Positions 32,964 to 44,236 of a DNA stretch of 64,000 nucleotides are shown in pieces. Below the pieces are notes generated by a model that saw only the letters and a list, made by a program, of their open reading frames with translations, ran no database searches and had not been told where the DNA came from. Where the stretch lies: contig CM059187.1 of assembly GCA_030323885.1 (NCBI GenBank), forward strand, positions 126,461,525 to 126,525,524, in the 5' to 3' direction. Position numbers and translations under genes: made by a program. This DNA comes from Branchipolynoe longqiensis (Eukaryota; Annelida; Polychaeta; Phyllodocida; Polynoidae). Numbering within the stretch: the stretch's first letter is position 1; every line of letters starts with the position of its first letter.

Positions 32964-33761
32964 GGGTCACTCTCCTGAAAACTGGTCAGCATTGGATGAG
33001 ATTTTAAAACATCAATAGAAAAACTTCCTACTTATTTCTTTCCTTATACTTTTCATATTCATGTTCAGATTTTATGTGAGAAATAAGCAAAATAAAATAA
33101 ACCGTGTGCAACTTTAGTCCTTTTAGCTATGAAGTACCAAAAAAACCCATTTTACAGTCAGCCATTTGCAACATGACATATGGGACATGGTTGAATCCTT
33201 ACTAACATCTTGTATTGCATTGATATATAAAATAAAAAACAGTTCCCAAAACAAAAAGGACGTATTTATTAACATGTGTATGCTTGAATAAATAAATAAA
33301 TTATTTGATGTCTTCAGAAATAACATTACAAATTTCCATCACAGATGTAACCAGTGGTGTCTGGATGCCACACAAATATTGTACACTAATTATTCAGTGA
33401 ATAAAGCATGGCTGGGTATTACTTAAAAAAAAATCAATATAAGCACTACATATTTCTGTATATTATGCCATGATTAATATGCTTCTAAGTATGAAATTAT
33501 TTAATTCTGCTTAGATTTGTATTAAGCAGACTGTGTGGTGTTCTAAACATGTGTTACATCTGAGCAACACATATTATACTGCCATAAGACATAGCTTAAT
33601 CATGGACTACACCTTTATTTTTTTATCTTATCAATTTATATTTTACATAGATGTAAAGGGGAGATTTCCAGTTTTCATTTGCAACCAAAAAATGTTAAAA
33701 ATTCAAATATTAGATCTTAACTCTCCATGTGACACTTCTGGCCAGTTTTCAGGAGTGACCC
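32964..33761. mobile_element. ~800-bp TIR element (non-autonomous)
   Basis: GGGTCACTCTCCTGAAAACT at the left and AGTTTTCAGGAGTGACCC at the right form inverted ends of about 24 bp, extending through GGTCAG/CTGGCC. AT-rich interior; the only frame above 60 codons has no transposase motif. TA/TATA-rich flanks obscure a duplication. Confidence 0.75.
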
Positions 33762-33860
33762 ATATATATATATACATATATACATAGAATGACACATGAT
33801 AAAAATGATATATATATGATATAGATATATGACATATAGGTATATATATACCATTGGTAT
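33762..33860. repeat. TA microsatellite
   Basis: TATATATATA with short interruptions. Confidence 0.8.
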
Positions 33861-33994
33861 CTTATGCACCAACTAGACCACCCTCGTGGCGCCTGCGCAG
33901 TCGTATTTTCCACCGGTCATATTCGAGACCTCATACTATGCCAGTCTGTCATTAATTATACCAAGGGGAGCCCTTAGTAGACAACTGTGCGCCT

Positions 33995-34060
33995 CCCTCA
34001 CCCCCTGCCCCCACCCCCACCCCACCCCCACCCCCACACACACAGACCAAGACCCACACC
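33995..34060. repeat. CCCCACCC tract
   Basis: Repeats of CCCCCACCCC followed by CACACACA. Confidence 0.85.
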
Positions 34061-34516
34061 ACGACACCAACTGAGTACCCTGGATCTGCGATGACAAAAG
34101 TCACAAGGCTGGAGAAATGGGCACCCACCTGTAACCAGTGAACAATTGATGTAATAGGGGGCGGCGGTGACTGATCATAGACCTCGGCCTGTGTGTGGTT
34201 TAAGACCGGGGCGTAGAGGCAGGCTCGTGCAAGGCACATGGGTAATATATGGACGCATGCCAGGGAAAGTGGTGGCCGGGGTGGGGTGGGCGGGCATCAG
34301 GGGTACACACAGGGGTGTGTGGGCCTAACAGGTGGTGGTGGTGGGGGGAGGCGCAGGTAAATTACAGGTGAGACACTGAGAGCAGTCGGAGTATCGCGAT
34401 CCACATCCTTAGGTCGAGTTGGCCTGATGCACCATAACACTCATATCCTGATGCCCCAGGCAACTTGCAATAGTACATATATATATATATATGATGATCG
34501 AGATGCGCATACAATA

Positions 34517-35910
34517 GCTATGTGTGGGTGTGGGTGTGTGGGTGTGTGGGTGTGTGTGCGTGTGTATGTGTGGGCGTGTGTGCGAGTATGGATGCATGTG
34601 AGTATGAGTGTATGTGGGTGTATGTGTGCGGGTGTATGGGTGAGTGAGGATATGTGTGTATGTGCGTGTATGTGTGTGTGGATGTGGGTGTATGGGTGTG
34701 CGTGGGTATGTGTGTGCGTGTGTGTGGATGTGTATGTGTGGGTGTGGATGTTGGTGTGGATGTATGTGGGGGTGGGTATGGGTATGGGTGTGTGTATGAG
34801 CATGTATGTGTGCCGGTGTGTCTGTGAGTGTGGGTGTGAGTGTGGGTGTGAGTGTGGGTGTGAGTGTGGGTGTGAGTGTGGGTATGGGTATGGGTGTGGG
34901 TATGAGCATGTATGTGTGCCGGTGTGTCTGTGTGGGTGTGAGTGTGGGTATGAGTGTGGGTATGAGCATGTCTGTGTGCCGGTGTGTCTGTGTGGGTGTG
35001 AGTGGGTGTGAGTGTGGGTGTGGGTGTGTGTATGAACATGTATGTGTGCTGGTGTGTCAGTGTGGGTGCGAGTGTGGGTGTAAGTGTGGGTGTGTATATG
35101 AGCATGTATGTGTGCCGGTGTGTCTGTGTGGGTGTGAGTGTGGGTGTGGGTGTGTATGAGCATGTATGTGTGGCGGTGTGTATGTGTGGGTGTGACTGTA
35201 TGTGTGGGTATGGGTGTGTGTATGAGCATGTATGTCTGCCGGTGTGTCTGTGTGGGTGTGAGTGTGGGTATGGGTGTGTGTATGAACATGTATGTGTGGC
35301 GGTGTGTCAGTGTGGGTGCGAGTGTGGGTGTAAGTGTGGGTGTGGGTGTGTATATGAGCATGTATGTGTGCCGGTGTGTCTGTGTGGGTGTGAGTGTGGG
35401 TATGGGTGTGTGTATGAGCATGTATGTGTGCCGGTGTGTCTGTGTGGGTGTGAGTGTGGGTATGAGTGTGGGTATGAGCATGTATGTGTGCCGGTGTGTC
35501 TGTGTGGGTGTGAGTGTGGGTGTGGGTGTGTGTATGAGCATGTATGTGTGCCGGTTTGTCTGTGTGGGTGTGGGTGTGAGTGTGGGTGTGGGTGTGTGTA
35601 TGAGCATGTATGTGTGGCAGTGTGTATGTGTGGGTGTGACTGTAGGTGTGGGTGTGGGTATGGGTGTGTGTATGAGCATGTATGTCTGCCGGTGTGTCTG
35701 TGTGGGTGTGGGTGTGAGTGTGGGTGTGGGTATGGGTGTATGTATGAACATGTATGTGTTCGGGTGTGTCTATGTGGGTGTGAGTGTGGTGTGGGTGTGG
35801 GTGTATGCATGAGCATGTATGTGTGCGGGTGTGTCTATGTGGGTGTGAGTGTGGGTATAAGTATGGGTGTGGGTATAGGTAGGTATGTGTCTGTGTGGGT
35901 GTATGGTGTT
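34517..35910. repeat. GT-rich higher-order tandem array (~1.4 kb)
   Basis: Units of about 60-75 bp combine TATGAGCATGTATGTGTG, CCGGTGTGTCTGTGTGGG and TGTGAGTGTGGGTATGGG, repeated some 16-20 times with length variation. Alternating purine-pyrimidine composition keeps several frames open on both strands (up to 436 codons), all of them Thr-His-Pro or Val-Cys-Gly repeats with no protein features. Confidence 0.92.
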
Positions 35911-36049
35911 AATTTATGAACTTACATGGGTTACGAAGTTATTGCTATTTTGTTCTCTTACAAAAACAACCCATTTGCTAATTTGTTGTTGGAATGCTGA
36001 GTAGAAGGAAGTGGTTGAAGAGGTGACTTGCACGTTGAACCATATGCAT

Positions 36050-36335
36050 ATTACTGATATGCATGCTCTCTATAGAATTGGGAGATATTGGAGGAACATT
36101 GGAAGCACACTTGGACATATTTGGGCATACTGGGCCACATTGGACATATCGAGGTACATTGGGGGCGCATTTGGGGCATACCGAGGCATAGTTGGGTAAA
36201 TATGGGCATACTCGGGTACATTGGAGCATATTGTGGCACAGTGGGGCATATTGGACACATTTGGCACACGAGGGCATATTGGAGCACAATGATGAATGGG
36301 GCATATCGGACACATTGAGGCACATTGGGGCACAA
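36050..36335. repeat. Degenerate short tandem array (GGGGCATATTGGACACATT)
   Basis: About 15 imperfect 18-20 bp units of GGGCATAnTGGnnCACATTGG. Open frames on both strands (Met-Pro-Cys-rich) are by-products. Confidence 0.75.
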
Positions 36336-37066
36336 TCAGAGATGTATTAAACTAGAATGGGGCTTGTTGCATATGCTATTGAAAGGGGACCCTAAATTAA
36401 ACAAATGCATAAAAATATTAAAACACATGAATTCATTATTTGTATAGTAATGTAATTTATTATTTTCATTTGCTATACATCCAGATAATATGACGAATAT
36501 CTCTGAAATTTCAGTAATAGTATTACTTACATGTACGTATCAATTGATAGCTTGCAATAATTTACTGTAGGGCTCTTGAACATGTGGAACCCGTGGCATA
36601 TGCTACCTTTGCTACTAGGTTAATTCGGAACTGGCCATAAAGGGACATATTGGGAGAATACTTATTTTGGAAGAGCCCCCTAAAGAGAAGTACTTACAAC
36701 TATTTCTAGAGCTAGCTATTTCAACCTCATTATTCACATTGAAGTCGACCTAGTTATATTTAATTACGAGGTCACGTGAAGAAACATGATGGAGCTGATT
36801 TAAAAAGTCCTTTGCCCTGGCCTTTCTGGATGCTCAGCCTACCCCTTGATAACGTAGTAGTAGTCTAGATAAACTAGAGGGAACGAATTGGGGAATTAGT
36901 CACAACACAGGGCTTTTCAAGCTGATCTTAAACCTGAGACAATACAAATATGTAACTTTGGATTCTCACATTCATACATGGCCAGTCGATACATGGGCCT
37001 TCAAGTTGAACAAATCTTGCAGCAAATTGTTCCTGCTTTATTTTGTGGTCCCATCCTACGTGTTGG
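36336..37066. other. No gene recognised
   Basis: AT-rich, apparently unique sequence. Confidence 0.35.
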
Positions 37067-37223
37067 TTAAAGTTGCACAGACAGATAGGGTTGGCTTTCT
37101 GCTTTTAATCTTTTTATGTTTTCTTTATATACTAGAAGTCATAGATAAATATATGAGGATGATTGTTATAACCGACCTTACTCCAGTTTGAAGTAACTTT
37201 TATTATAAATGGTTAACTCTTGA
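37067..37223. mobile_element. MITE-1, left part, interrupted by the LTR retrotransposon
   Basis: TTAAAGTTGCACAGACAGAT to GGTTAACTCTTGA. Intact copies continue here into ATATTTGAAGTGC, which is found only at 40360, beyond the LTR element. Confidence 0.8.
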
Positions 37224-39928
37224 CAACAACAAAGCAACGACCACATTCGTGATCACGAGCACGCGTATCCTTCTTCACCACGCGCCTGCGCGCAGATAAC
37301 CCAGATGAGCTAGGCCCACCTATTGCCACCTGCGCAGCAGATTTCTGCTCCCCCATCACATCACGCATCCACCCCTGGACCATCGATTTAGTGATAGGTG
37401 GCGATTGATAACCCCCCCCAGAGCTCGCCCTGAAATTGCCACCATCCCGATAGCTACCCCCAGACGAACCCCGATAGGAATTACCACCGCGATAGCTCCC
37501 CCCAGAACCTCCCCGAGAGTAGCTACCGCCGCCATTACACCGAGGATCACGTGACGCGTTATACGCAGCCACCTCAACCTCGAATTCACTATCCGACTCA
37601 TCTGATAGCCGAATAGCTTCCACCGCAGTCGACCGCCCAGCACGCAGTGCCTTAGCGCAATAATCGTCGACTACTTCAAACATCTCCTCCAGAGACGACT
37701 TGCACGGACGCCACCGGTCATAGGCGGCACGCTGCTCCCCCGGATCCATGAGTGAGCACACGAAACGCTCGACTATCTTAGTCTCGATCGCACGCTCACT
37801 CATCCCAGTATCTCTGGCAGCCTCCCGCCCATCAACCTGAAGCTGTAGACCGTACGCGCGGTACGATCCATCACGGGCAGTTTGGACGCGTTTCTTCCAT
37901 TGATACCACCGCGCCATGGGGTCCACTGGTCGGAACTTATACGAGATGATAGGAAGTAACTCCCTCATCGTCGTCAACCCATGACGCCTCCACGCGTCCA
38001 CGCAGTCCTGCGCCGGCCCCCCCTTAACAGAGGCAACAGTTGAATGAGAGCTACCCTCTCATCCCACATATTTGACCGCATATCCAACGTAAAGTCCCGC
38101 CACCAGATATTCCATTCCTGCTTAATACCTGTAAATGGCTTAGGACGCAGCGTTGGAATACGTGCAGAACCCGCCACGGGATACCTCAGAACATTCTCAT
38201 CCAGCTCCAACGTATCCCGATTACACGACTCCCAACCGGCCCCACCCCCAATCGAAGCAGGCTCCCGAATCACATCCATTATTGCAGGATGATTACGGAA
38301 CAACCACATCTCTTCCACCGAGTACTGGCGACCTACCAGCAGCCCAGGCAATGACGCAATCGGAACTGCGTCACCCCCCACACCTACCGGGTCGGGAATC
38401 CTCTCCCTCCGTACCTCTTCATGAGTATTACCCACGTAAACGGAGTCCTGAACAACACCTCTCAGATGTTGCTCAGAAGCCCCCCCTTAGAGGTACCGAC
38501 TTCACTGGAGGGCTCCGGCTCCCTAGGACCCCCACCTCCCCCACCGCCCCCCTTAGAGGGCGCCAGAGAACGCGGCGAGCTACCCGCGGAAACCGGGCGC
38601 GCAGTATGCACTGGATACTGCGTCTCGCAGTTATCTAACCGCGTAGACTCAGTAACCCCCACATTACTCTCTCCAAGCTCCAAACCGCGTTGAAACGCCA
38701 GTTTCTCAGCCTGAAAAACTGCGCGCTCACTTACAAGAACCCCCAGAGCAGAATTAATGCTACACCTCTCGGCAGCTAGCAACCGTTCACATCTCTGATT
38801 CTCATCCTGTAAGTGATTATTCAGCGCCTCCCGCATAGACAAGTCCTCCGTCTGTTTAGTGAATGCAGCCTGCTGCTCGCCCACCAACAATCGATTAGAC
38901 CTTGCCTCTTCTGCGGACACACGCCGCGCCGCACTTAGCTCTGCTAACTCGCGCGCGAAGGCGGCAGCATTGGAGACTCTCAACTCATCCAATGACCGCC
39001 TCTCCTCCGCCATCCGGTCAAACTGGACCCGCTTCCAAGCTCGCAGTCGGCGGATCCGAATCCCCTCTTGACGCTCCACCTCCGACTGCGACCCAGAAAA
39101 CGTACGACTCATAACCAAATCATGCTCCAACGCGAACGTCAACGAGTCATCGGCTACGAACCCTGTCTACAAAGCCGGGGAACTCTCCCTATCATCGGGA
39201 TCTCGGGGACCTGCACGCCCAGCTCCCGTCCCCACAGAACGGACAGATGAACTCCCCCACGGCGAATACTCCAGCGGTATGCCTCCCACAGAACCCCCGC
39301 GCCCAGCCAGACCTAAGCCCTCACGACACGCGATTGAACTGCTACCCTCATGTACACTCGACCCCGAATCACTACTGATCGACAGAGACTGCATATCATC
39401 AAGAGCGAAGCCCACCTTCATCGCACTCCCCGTAATGCCCTCCCCAGTATTTCTATCAACTGAGAGAACATCCTGCACTGCTATTGATGGCGCGACATTC
39501 TTCAACGCCGCGCCACCACTATCAGAACGAGCGCCCAACCGCGCGTTACGCCCACCACCCTGCATCGCCCCCGATGTAAACAACGGCGCAATACCGGGTG
39601 GCGGACTGCCACTCAGTCGGGCTAACTGCGACCAATAGCTATCAGCACCCTCAGCACTTCTAGGCGACACCACCGGCAACGGCGCGGGAGTGGCTACGCC
39701 CCCCCCACTCACTGACACACGGTGGCGGTCCCCTACAACGCCGGCACCTGTATTAGGAATGAACGTACAAACATCAACATCCCTATCAGGTGAACTGTGA
39801 GCGTGGTGCGGTGTACTTACCGCAGAAGCGTCCACGCCCACCGGCGACCCAACTGCGCCGGGGCTCCCCGTACCATCATTTTGGTACTGGCGCCCACTAT
39901 GCAGTTGACCGGCCGTCGCTCCCTCCAT
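37213..39928 (-). pseudogene. gag: Gag polyprotein of an LTR retrotransposon, broken
   Basis: Starting at the ATG at 39926-39928, the frame has a Ser/Gly/Pro-rich leader (39928-39167), one in-frame TAG (39167-39169), and a probable coiled coil rich in Arg, Glu and Ala (about 39090-38690). A Gly/Pro-rich linker follows, then a capsid-like region (about 38410-37690) with RPKPFTG, WNIWWRDF and LIQLLPLL, the pattern of retrotransposon Gag domains, then an RGG/GSYRGG-rich nucleic-acid-binding segment (about 37560-37430). Two -1 frame changes are needed, at 38480-38486 and 38017-38023. The last codons reach ECGRC, perhaps the start of a zinc knuckle, then run into MITE-1 DNA, which supplies the stop. 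No protease, RT or integrase follows. Ty3-like or BEL-like origin cannot be separated. Confidence 0.75.
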
Positions 39929-40006
39929 AACTACAAATTACGAAGAGAACCTACCTGCGGAGTCCATGGCCCAGGTCCAATACTCACCCCCTTACGCAGA
40001 AGGCAA

Positions 40007-40023
40007 GCTGGCTCACGGCACCA
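40007..40023 (-). other. Retrotransposon primer-binding site
   Basis: Minus strand TGGTGCCGTGAGCCAGC, one base after the LTR end; TGG is the complement of the tRNA CCA tail. I cannot name the primer tRNA from memory. Confidence 0.7.
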
Positions 40024-40024
40024 A

Positions 40025-40357
40025 TGTAGTGGCCCACGGCCCTCCGACTCACCCTTTCTCACACGAAAGAACACCAAGATTCAATTCAGTGTACGCTTCA
40101 CCTGGTTTATTGAACCCTCTGCTCTCCGCGGCGTCAGTTGTTGTCTGACCCGCCCCCTGACTCGCCAGATCCCACATCGACTCTATAGGTGTGTGTGGGG
40201 GGGTGGGTCAACCACACGCAGTAGAGGTCAGCCCAGTTGGGGTCTGACCGGTGGTGACCCGTGCCGCCACCTAGCGCAGTGTAGTGGTACTGCGCTGGTG
40301 GCGTCGTAGTCTCCGCTGCTACCGCGTGATAGTAGAGCTCATGTTCAGACTACTACA
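40025..40357 (-). repeat. 5' LTR, 333 bp
   Basis: Minus strand TGTAGTAGTCTGAACATG to GGGCCACTACA: TG...CA with short inverted ends TGTAGT/ACTACA, placed directly before the primer site. Confidence 0.8.
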
Positions 40358-40415
40358 ATATATTTGAAATGCAAAGATTCCAAATTAATTTTGGAATGCT
40401 ATATAATAAATAATA
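40358..40415. mobile_element. MITE-1, right part
   Basis: ATATTTGAAATGCAAAG and CCAAATTAATTTTGGAATGC continue the family after the LTR element; the rest of the MITE is lost beyond about 40415. Confidence 0.7.
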
Positions 40416-41140
40416 AACAAACGATAGTGGCAGGTGTGTGTATTCATGATGCTATACGGTTGTAGGTCTAGGTTCATTTGTTATTTTTCATTCCATTTCC
40501 ATACTTACAAAAATATGCAAATAATTAATCCCTTAATAAATACCCATTCTAGCGAATTGCAACTAACACTTCTCCATATTTCTGTAGCTGGTGTTACTAC
40601 TGTCACATCCAGAAAATAGCCACATTGGGAACACATCAGGAAAACCTTCTTTTTCTTTCTTTCAAAAGCCAGTCAAACTGTGAAACTCGCACAATTTAGA
40701 GCTTGCCATGCTTATGTCAAAATATGTGATTCCCATAAAATAACGAGCCTGAAAGCTGCATTATGAATCTATTTTCTAAGATGACAGGAAAGTAATGTGA
40801 ACTTCAAGCAATCCGAGGTTGAAGGGTATCACAAGAGAGTTTATGGCGAGCACGTCATGTCTTCAAGTTCCTTCCTGCGTTTGATAATATAGTTCCAGAA
40901 CCATTCTAAAATGACAATCTACTTCAGAATGAGGGCTTAAGCTAAACGATCGTGAGTATAGGACCTGTCAGTGGAGGCTATAACATAATCACTGCGTTAG
41001 ATCTGTAGGTAGCGCAAGCTAATATTACAATGAAGATCTGTTTGTGTTGCCGGTGTCAAAGGTCTTGTTTCGTATACTACTCGCACCGGTCACCCAACGC
41101 TGGTCAGTGGGCTGTGGACTAAGTTTGTCACGCCTACTCT
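40416..41140. other. No gene recognised
   Basis: AT-rich unique-looking sequence without coding or repeat signals. Confidence 0.35.
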
Positions 41141-41145
41141 GCCCA

Positions 41146-41333
41146 CCCCTTGCCACCACCACCACCACCACCACCACCACCATCGCCGCCACCACTATCA
41201 TCACTACCATCACTACATTGTCAGCACCACATCATCACCATCACCACCACCATCACTACATCATCATCACCACCATCATCACCACCACTACATCATCACC
41301 AACATCACCATCACCATCCATTAATTATGTAAT
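41146..41333. repeat. CAC/CAT triplet repeat
   Basis: Imperfect CACCACCATCATCAC repeats; histidine, threonine or proline runs in the three frames. Confidence 0.9.
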
Positions 41334-41339
41334 TATTGT

Positions 41340-42046
41340 GTAGCAGTTCTCCAAAACTGCCTTGAATCCGCAGGCGGGTCGTTGCAACCTGCAAGGTTCA
41401 ACTTTTATTTACTACAATGGGTGTAATTACCATGTTTGTTGTATGGCATTATATAATCTGTAACTATTAATATTATATGAGTTACTGCTATTCTACCATG
41501 TTATTTAAACTATATTTGTATCTTTACCTATAGCTGGGAAACAAGTGCCTCGGAGCTGCTTTAAACAAATAAATATTATTTAGGTGAATAAACATTGTAA
41601 CCACAAAACAAGGATAGGGTTGTGTGTGGTCTGAGAATTTGACTGACGAGTGCGCATGCTCACGCGTGTGGAAGAGGCGGAAGAGGTGCTCCAGAAGGTT
41701 CCACACACCTCGGAAGGGCATGTGGTTTAAAGCACCTCCGGTGCTGGCTCTTTGATCATGCGCAGGGATCAAACATGGGCTAACTGCGCATGTCTGTCTG
41801 TCTGACATGAGTGTGTGTGTGAGGCGGGACGGAGGGGCGGGGGTGCGGTCGGGTGGCTGGAATCCTGTCGGATGCTTAGAACTGTGGCGCGACAGTGATG
41901 TCACAATCAGAGAACAATCAAAGACAATCAAAGGAAATTAGGAAATAAGATGATGCAAAAGAAAAAGAATCAATGGACTGTCTAACTAAAAGGTCGAAAA
42001 TAGGTCACTTATTCGTTCTCGATGTGTGCTCCGTTCTTTGTGATTA
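41340..42046. other. No gene recognised
   Basis: A 135-codon minus-strand frame at 41524-41931 has no recognisable domain and sits in a moderately GC-rich patch. Confidence 0.35.
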
Positions 42047-42222
42047 CAGTAAAACCTCTCTAACCGACCACCTCCACAGATCGACCACTCCCCTATATTT
42101 GGGTCGCGAACGATCGCCCATACAATAACGATTTTTTACAAAAACACCCTAATCCGACCACCTCTCCAAATGGACCATTTAAAGTCGGTTCCATGGTCGG
42201 TCAATTTAGAAAGGATTTACTG
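42047..42222. mobile_element. MITE-2, complete copy
   Basis: TA|CAGTAAAACCTCTCTAACCG to AAAGGATTTACTG|TA, 176 bp. Confidence 0.82.
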
Positions 42223-42520
42223 TATGCCTTTGAACTCCTGTCGTGGATTAACGTAGAAATATTTGCACCATTGCTTAAGAGATTAAAATAGGATTAAGCC
42301 CAATTGCTGCTGAATTATTGCTTTGTCTAAGCAGTACACACTATTTGAAATGCACGGTGAGTAATTGCATTACTACAATTAAAAATGATCAACACGCCAC
42401 ATATTGTGACTGAAACATGGTCAACACAAGCAGACAATGCGAACACATTCCATTCGAGGGATTTATTGCTTTCATTAATATTAAATCACTGTTTAACTGC
42501 TACACAATAATTACATAATT
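42223..42520. other. No feature recognised
   Basis: AT-rich, nothing identifiable. Confidence 0.4.
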
Positions 42521-42524
42521 AATG

Positions 42525-42725
42525 GATGGTGATGTTGGTGATGATGATGTAGTGGTGGTGGTGGTGATAGTGATGGTGGTGGTGGTAGTGGTGGTGATGA
42601 TGGTGGTGGTGATGGTGGTGATGATAATCTAGTGGTGATGGTGATAGTGATGGTGGTGGTAGTGGAGGTGATGATGGTGATGGTGGTGGTGATGGTGGTG
42701 GTGGTGATGGTGATGATGTGCTACA
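42525..42725. repeat. GTG/GAT triplet repeat
   Basis: GGTGGTGATGGTGATGATG repeats, complementary in type to the CAC/CAT tract at 41146. Confidence 0.9.
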
Positions 42726-42842
42726 ACACCGCCTCCTCGCCTCCTGCTCCGCCTTTCAATGGTTGCTCGTTTGACCTCCATGTTGGTATATTTTGCTCCA
42801 TCTTTTCTGTCGTTCTGTATCACACACAAAACCCACACTCAT

Positions 42843-43100
42843 GTCTGCTTTATAGTGCTGCTTCGCGTAGATGCCGTGCCACCAACATCATGGAATGATA
42901 TCCCACTCAGTCGCATCTGATCCAATCAGTTCTCTTATGATAGGACAAGAATTGGTTGGATCTGCATCAGTACAATGGGATTGTGTTTGGTACCTCAGTG
43001 GAACAACACTATAATATCCACCATGAGAAAGCGAGTTGGGGTCCGTGCTGACATAACCTATCATGTTGCTAGGAGAGAAAACCCCCAATCAATCAACATT
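42843..43100. mobile_element. Rearranged SINE-1 relative
   Basis: The left half is minus-type (GCTTTATAGTGCTGC, GATATCCCACTCAGTC) and the right half plus-type (CAACACTATAATATCCACCATGAG, ATGTTGCTAGG), joined through AGGACAAGAATTGGTTGG. This suggests two halves fused in opposite orientation, without a recognisable head. Confidence 0.55.
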
Positions 43101-43109
43101 CATTAAATG

Positions 43110-43240
43110 GTCGCAAGGAGGTCGGCTACCATTGCTTTGGTCGCAAGGAGGTCAGCGGTGACTGGGTTATTTGGTCCAAAGTGGTCGCAACGTGGTCGCA
43201 AAGCGGTCGCAAGCCGTCTTGTGACTGGGGCTTAAAGACA
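43110..43240. mobile_element. FB-3-type right half with GGTCGCAA repeats
   Basis: GTGGTCGCAA-type words repeat six times, then GTCTTGTGACTGGGGCTTAA, whose complement (TTAAGCCCCAGTCAC) matches FB-3 termini. Confidence 0.5.
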
Positions 43241-43285
43241 GGCACAGCGTGGAGGAGGGAGGGAGGGAGGGGCATGTCAGTTGGC

Positions 43286-43345
43286 TACGTGACCTTAGAT
43301 GTTGCTAGGCCGTAAAACAACAACAAACAAAAACAAAACATAATT
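43286..43345 (+). mobile_element. SINE-1 3' tail fragment
   Basis: TGACCTTAGATGTTGCTAGG followed by CGTAAAACAACAACAAAC. Confidence 0.7.
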
Positions 43346-43484
43346 TTTTTGGTGGTGCTTTTGTGCAGTTTTAATTTAACAATAGCATTTTCTACTCTCT
43401 TTTTTTGTGTGGAGAAGGTAGGGATGGGGTTTGGTATGAGAGTGTGAGGGTGGTTCTCATGAGGAGCAATGCCGATTGAGGCGT

Positions 43485-43880
43485 TGTTGATAACACGACC
43501 CGAGATCCCGACGCGTGGCGGGCGGTGCCTGTGATGAATGGGATCCGTGACCATTGAAGTCCGCCCCGGTCGGCTCCGTCTGTTCCGGACGCACCTGCTC
43601 ACACTCTCTCTGAATGCGCGCCCATCAAAGACAAGTGGTCGAGAGGCGAGGACACTGCCTCGGGAAGGGCTCCTCTCACCCAAAGCCCACCCCGCCGCCA
43701 CCCTCCCCCTCCCCATCGCACTCCCCCGCGCCCCCTCACCATCCATCTCACCCCCTCACCCTCAGCCTCAGCCTCACCCACACGCGCGAACATACACAAT
43801 ATGACTCCCATTGAGCCGTGGTGAGAGCGTAGTTCCAGTAACCGCCGAGTGGGGGCCGAGCGGGACCGGGCGCTTTGAGT
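43485..43880. promoter_or_regulatory. CpG-rich patch, possible regulatory island
   Basis: CGACCCGAGATCCCGACGCG, CGGTCGGCTCCGTCTG, then CCCCCTCACC repeats and GACCGGGCGC. The 153-codon minus-strand frame (43285-43746) ends in SINE-1 tail sequence and looks fortuitous. Confidence 0.25.
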
Positions 43881-44039
43881 TAGAGTGGTTCGACGGTCTT
43901 CTTCAACTGTGGTGTTTACTCATGAATACACATATTGCCTGCCTTCTGAGGTGTGAAAGAATACAACAGTGTCTGGGTAATGATGTCAGAGGGATGGAGG
44001 GTTCTCACGGGGAAAGTAGGGTACTGTAGTATGATATAT

Positions 44040-44202
44040 ACTCTATATGTATATAATTATTCACATCTTTGCTGTATTTGGTAAATAAGGTAATCGGGTG
44101 ATTGTGATTTCTTTAACGTTTAACTTATATATAGTATATATATTATACATTACATATTATATATATTATATACATTATATACATTATATATATAGTATAT
44201 TA
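44040..44202. repeat. TA/TATTATA simple repeat
   Basis: ATATATTATATACATTATA repeats leading into the MS-element block. Confidence 0.85.
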
Positions 44203-44236
44203 TGTGATGTATAACGCATTATGCGAGTATAATGCT
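44203..44236 (+). mobile_element. MS-element block beside the 54-bp minisatellite
   Basis: ATGTGATGTATAACGCATTA then TGCGAGTATAATG; the minisatellite starts immediately after it. Confidence 0.65.

Larger units (their letters stand above)
37224..40357 (-). mobile_element. LTR retrotransposon remnant: 5' LTR, primer site, gag; pol and 3' LTR deleted
   Basis: Minus-strand order is LTR (40357-40025), one base, primer-binding site, leader, broken gag, then an abrupt end at about 37224 in MITE-1 sequence. Codon composition (CG-rich, synonymous GC) differs sharply from the AT-rich flanks. Because the 3' end is lost, no duplication can be read. Confidence 0.8.

Noticed and set aside
34441..35751. 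436-codon open frame on the minus strand
   Set aside because: Pure translation of the GT/CA array (Thr-His-Pro repeats), with equally open frames on the other strand.
37213..39928. Domesticated gag gene
   Set aside because: An in-frame stop, two frame breaks and a stop borrowed from a MITE argue for decay. It would need expression data to reopen.
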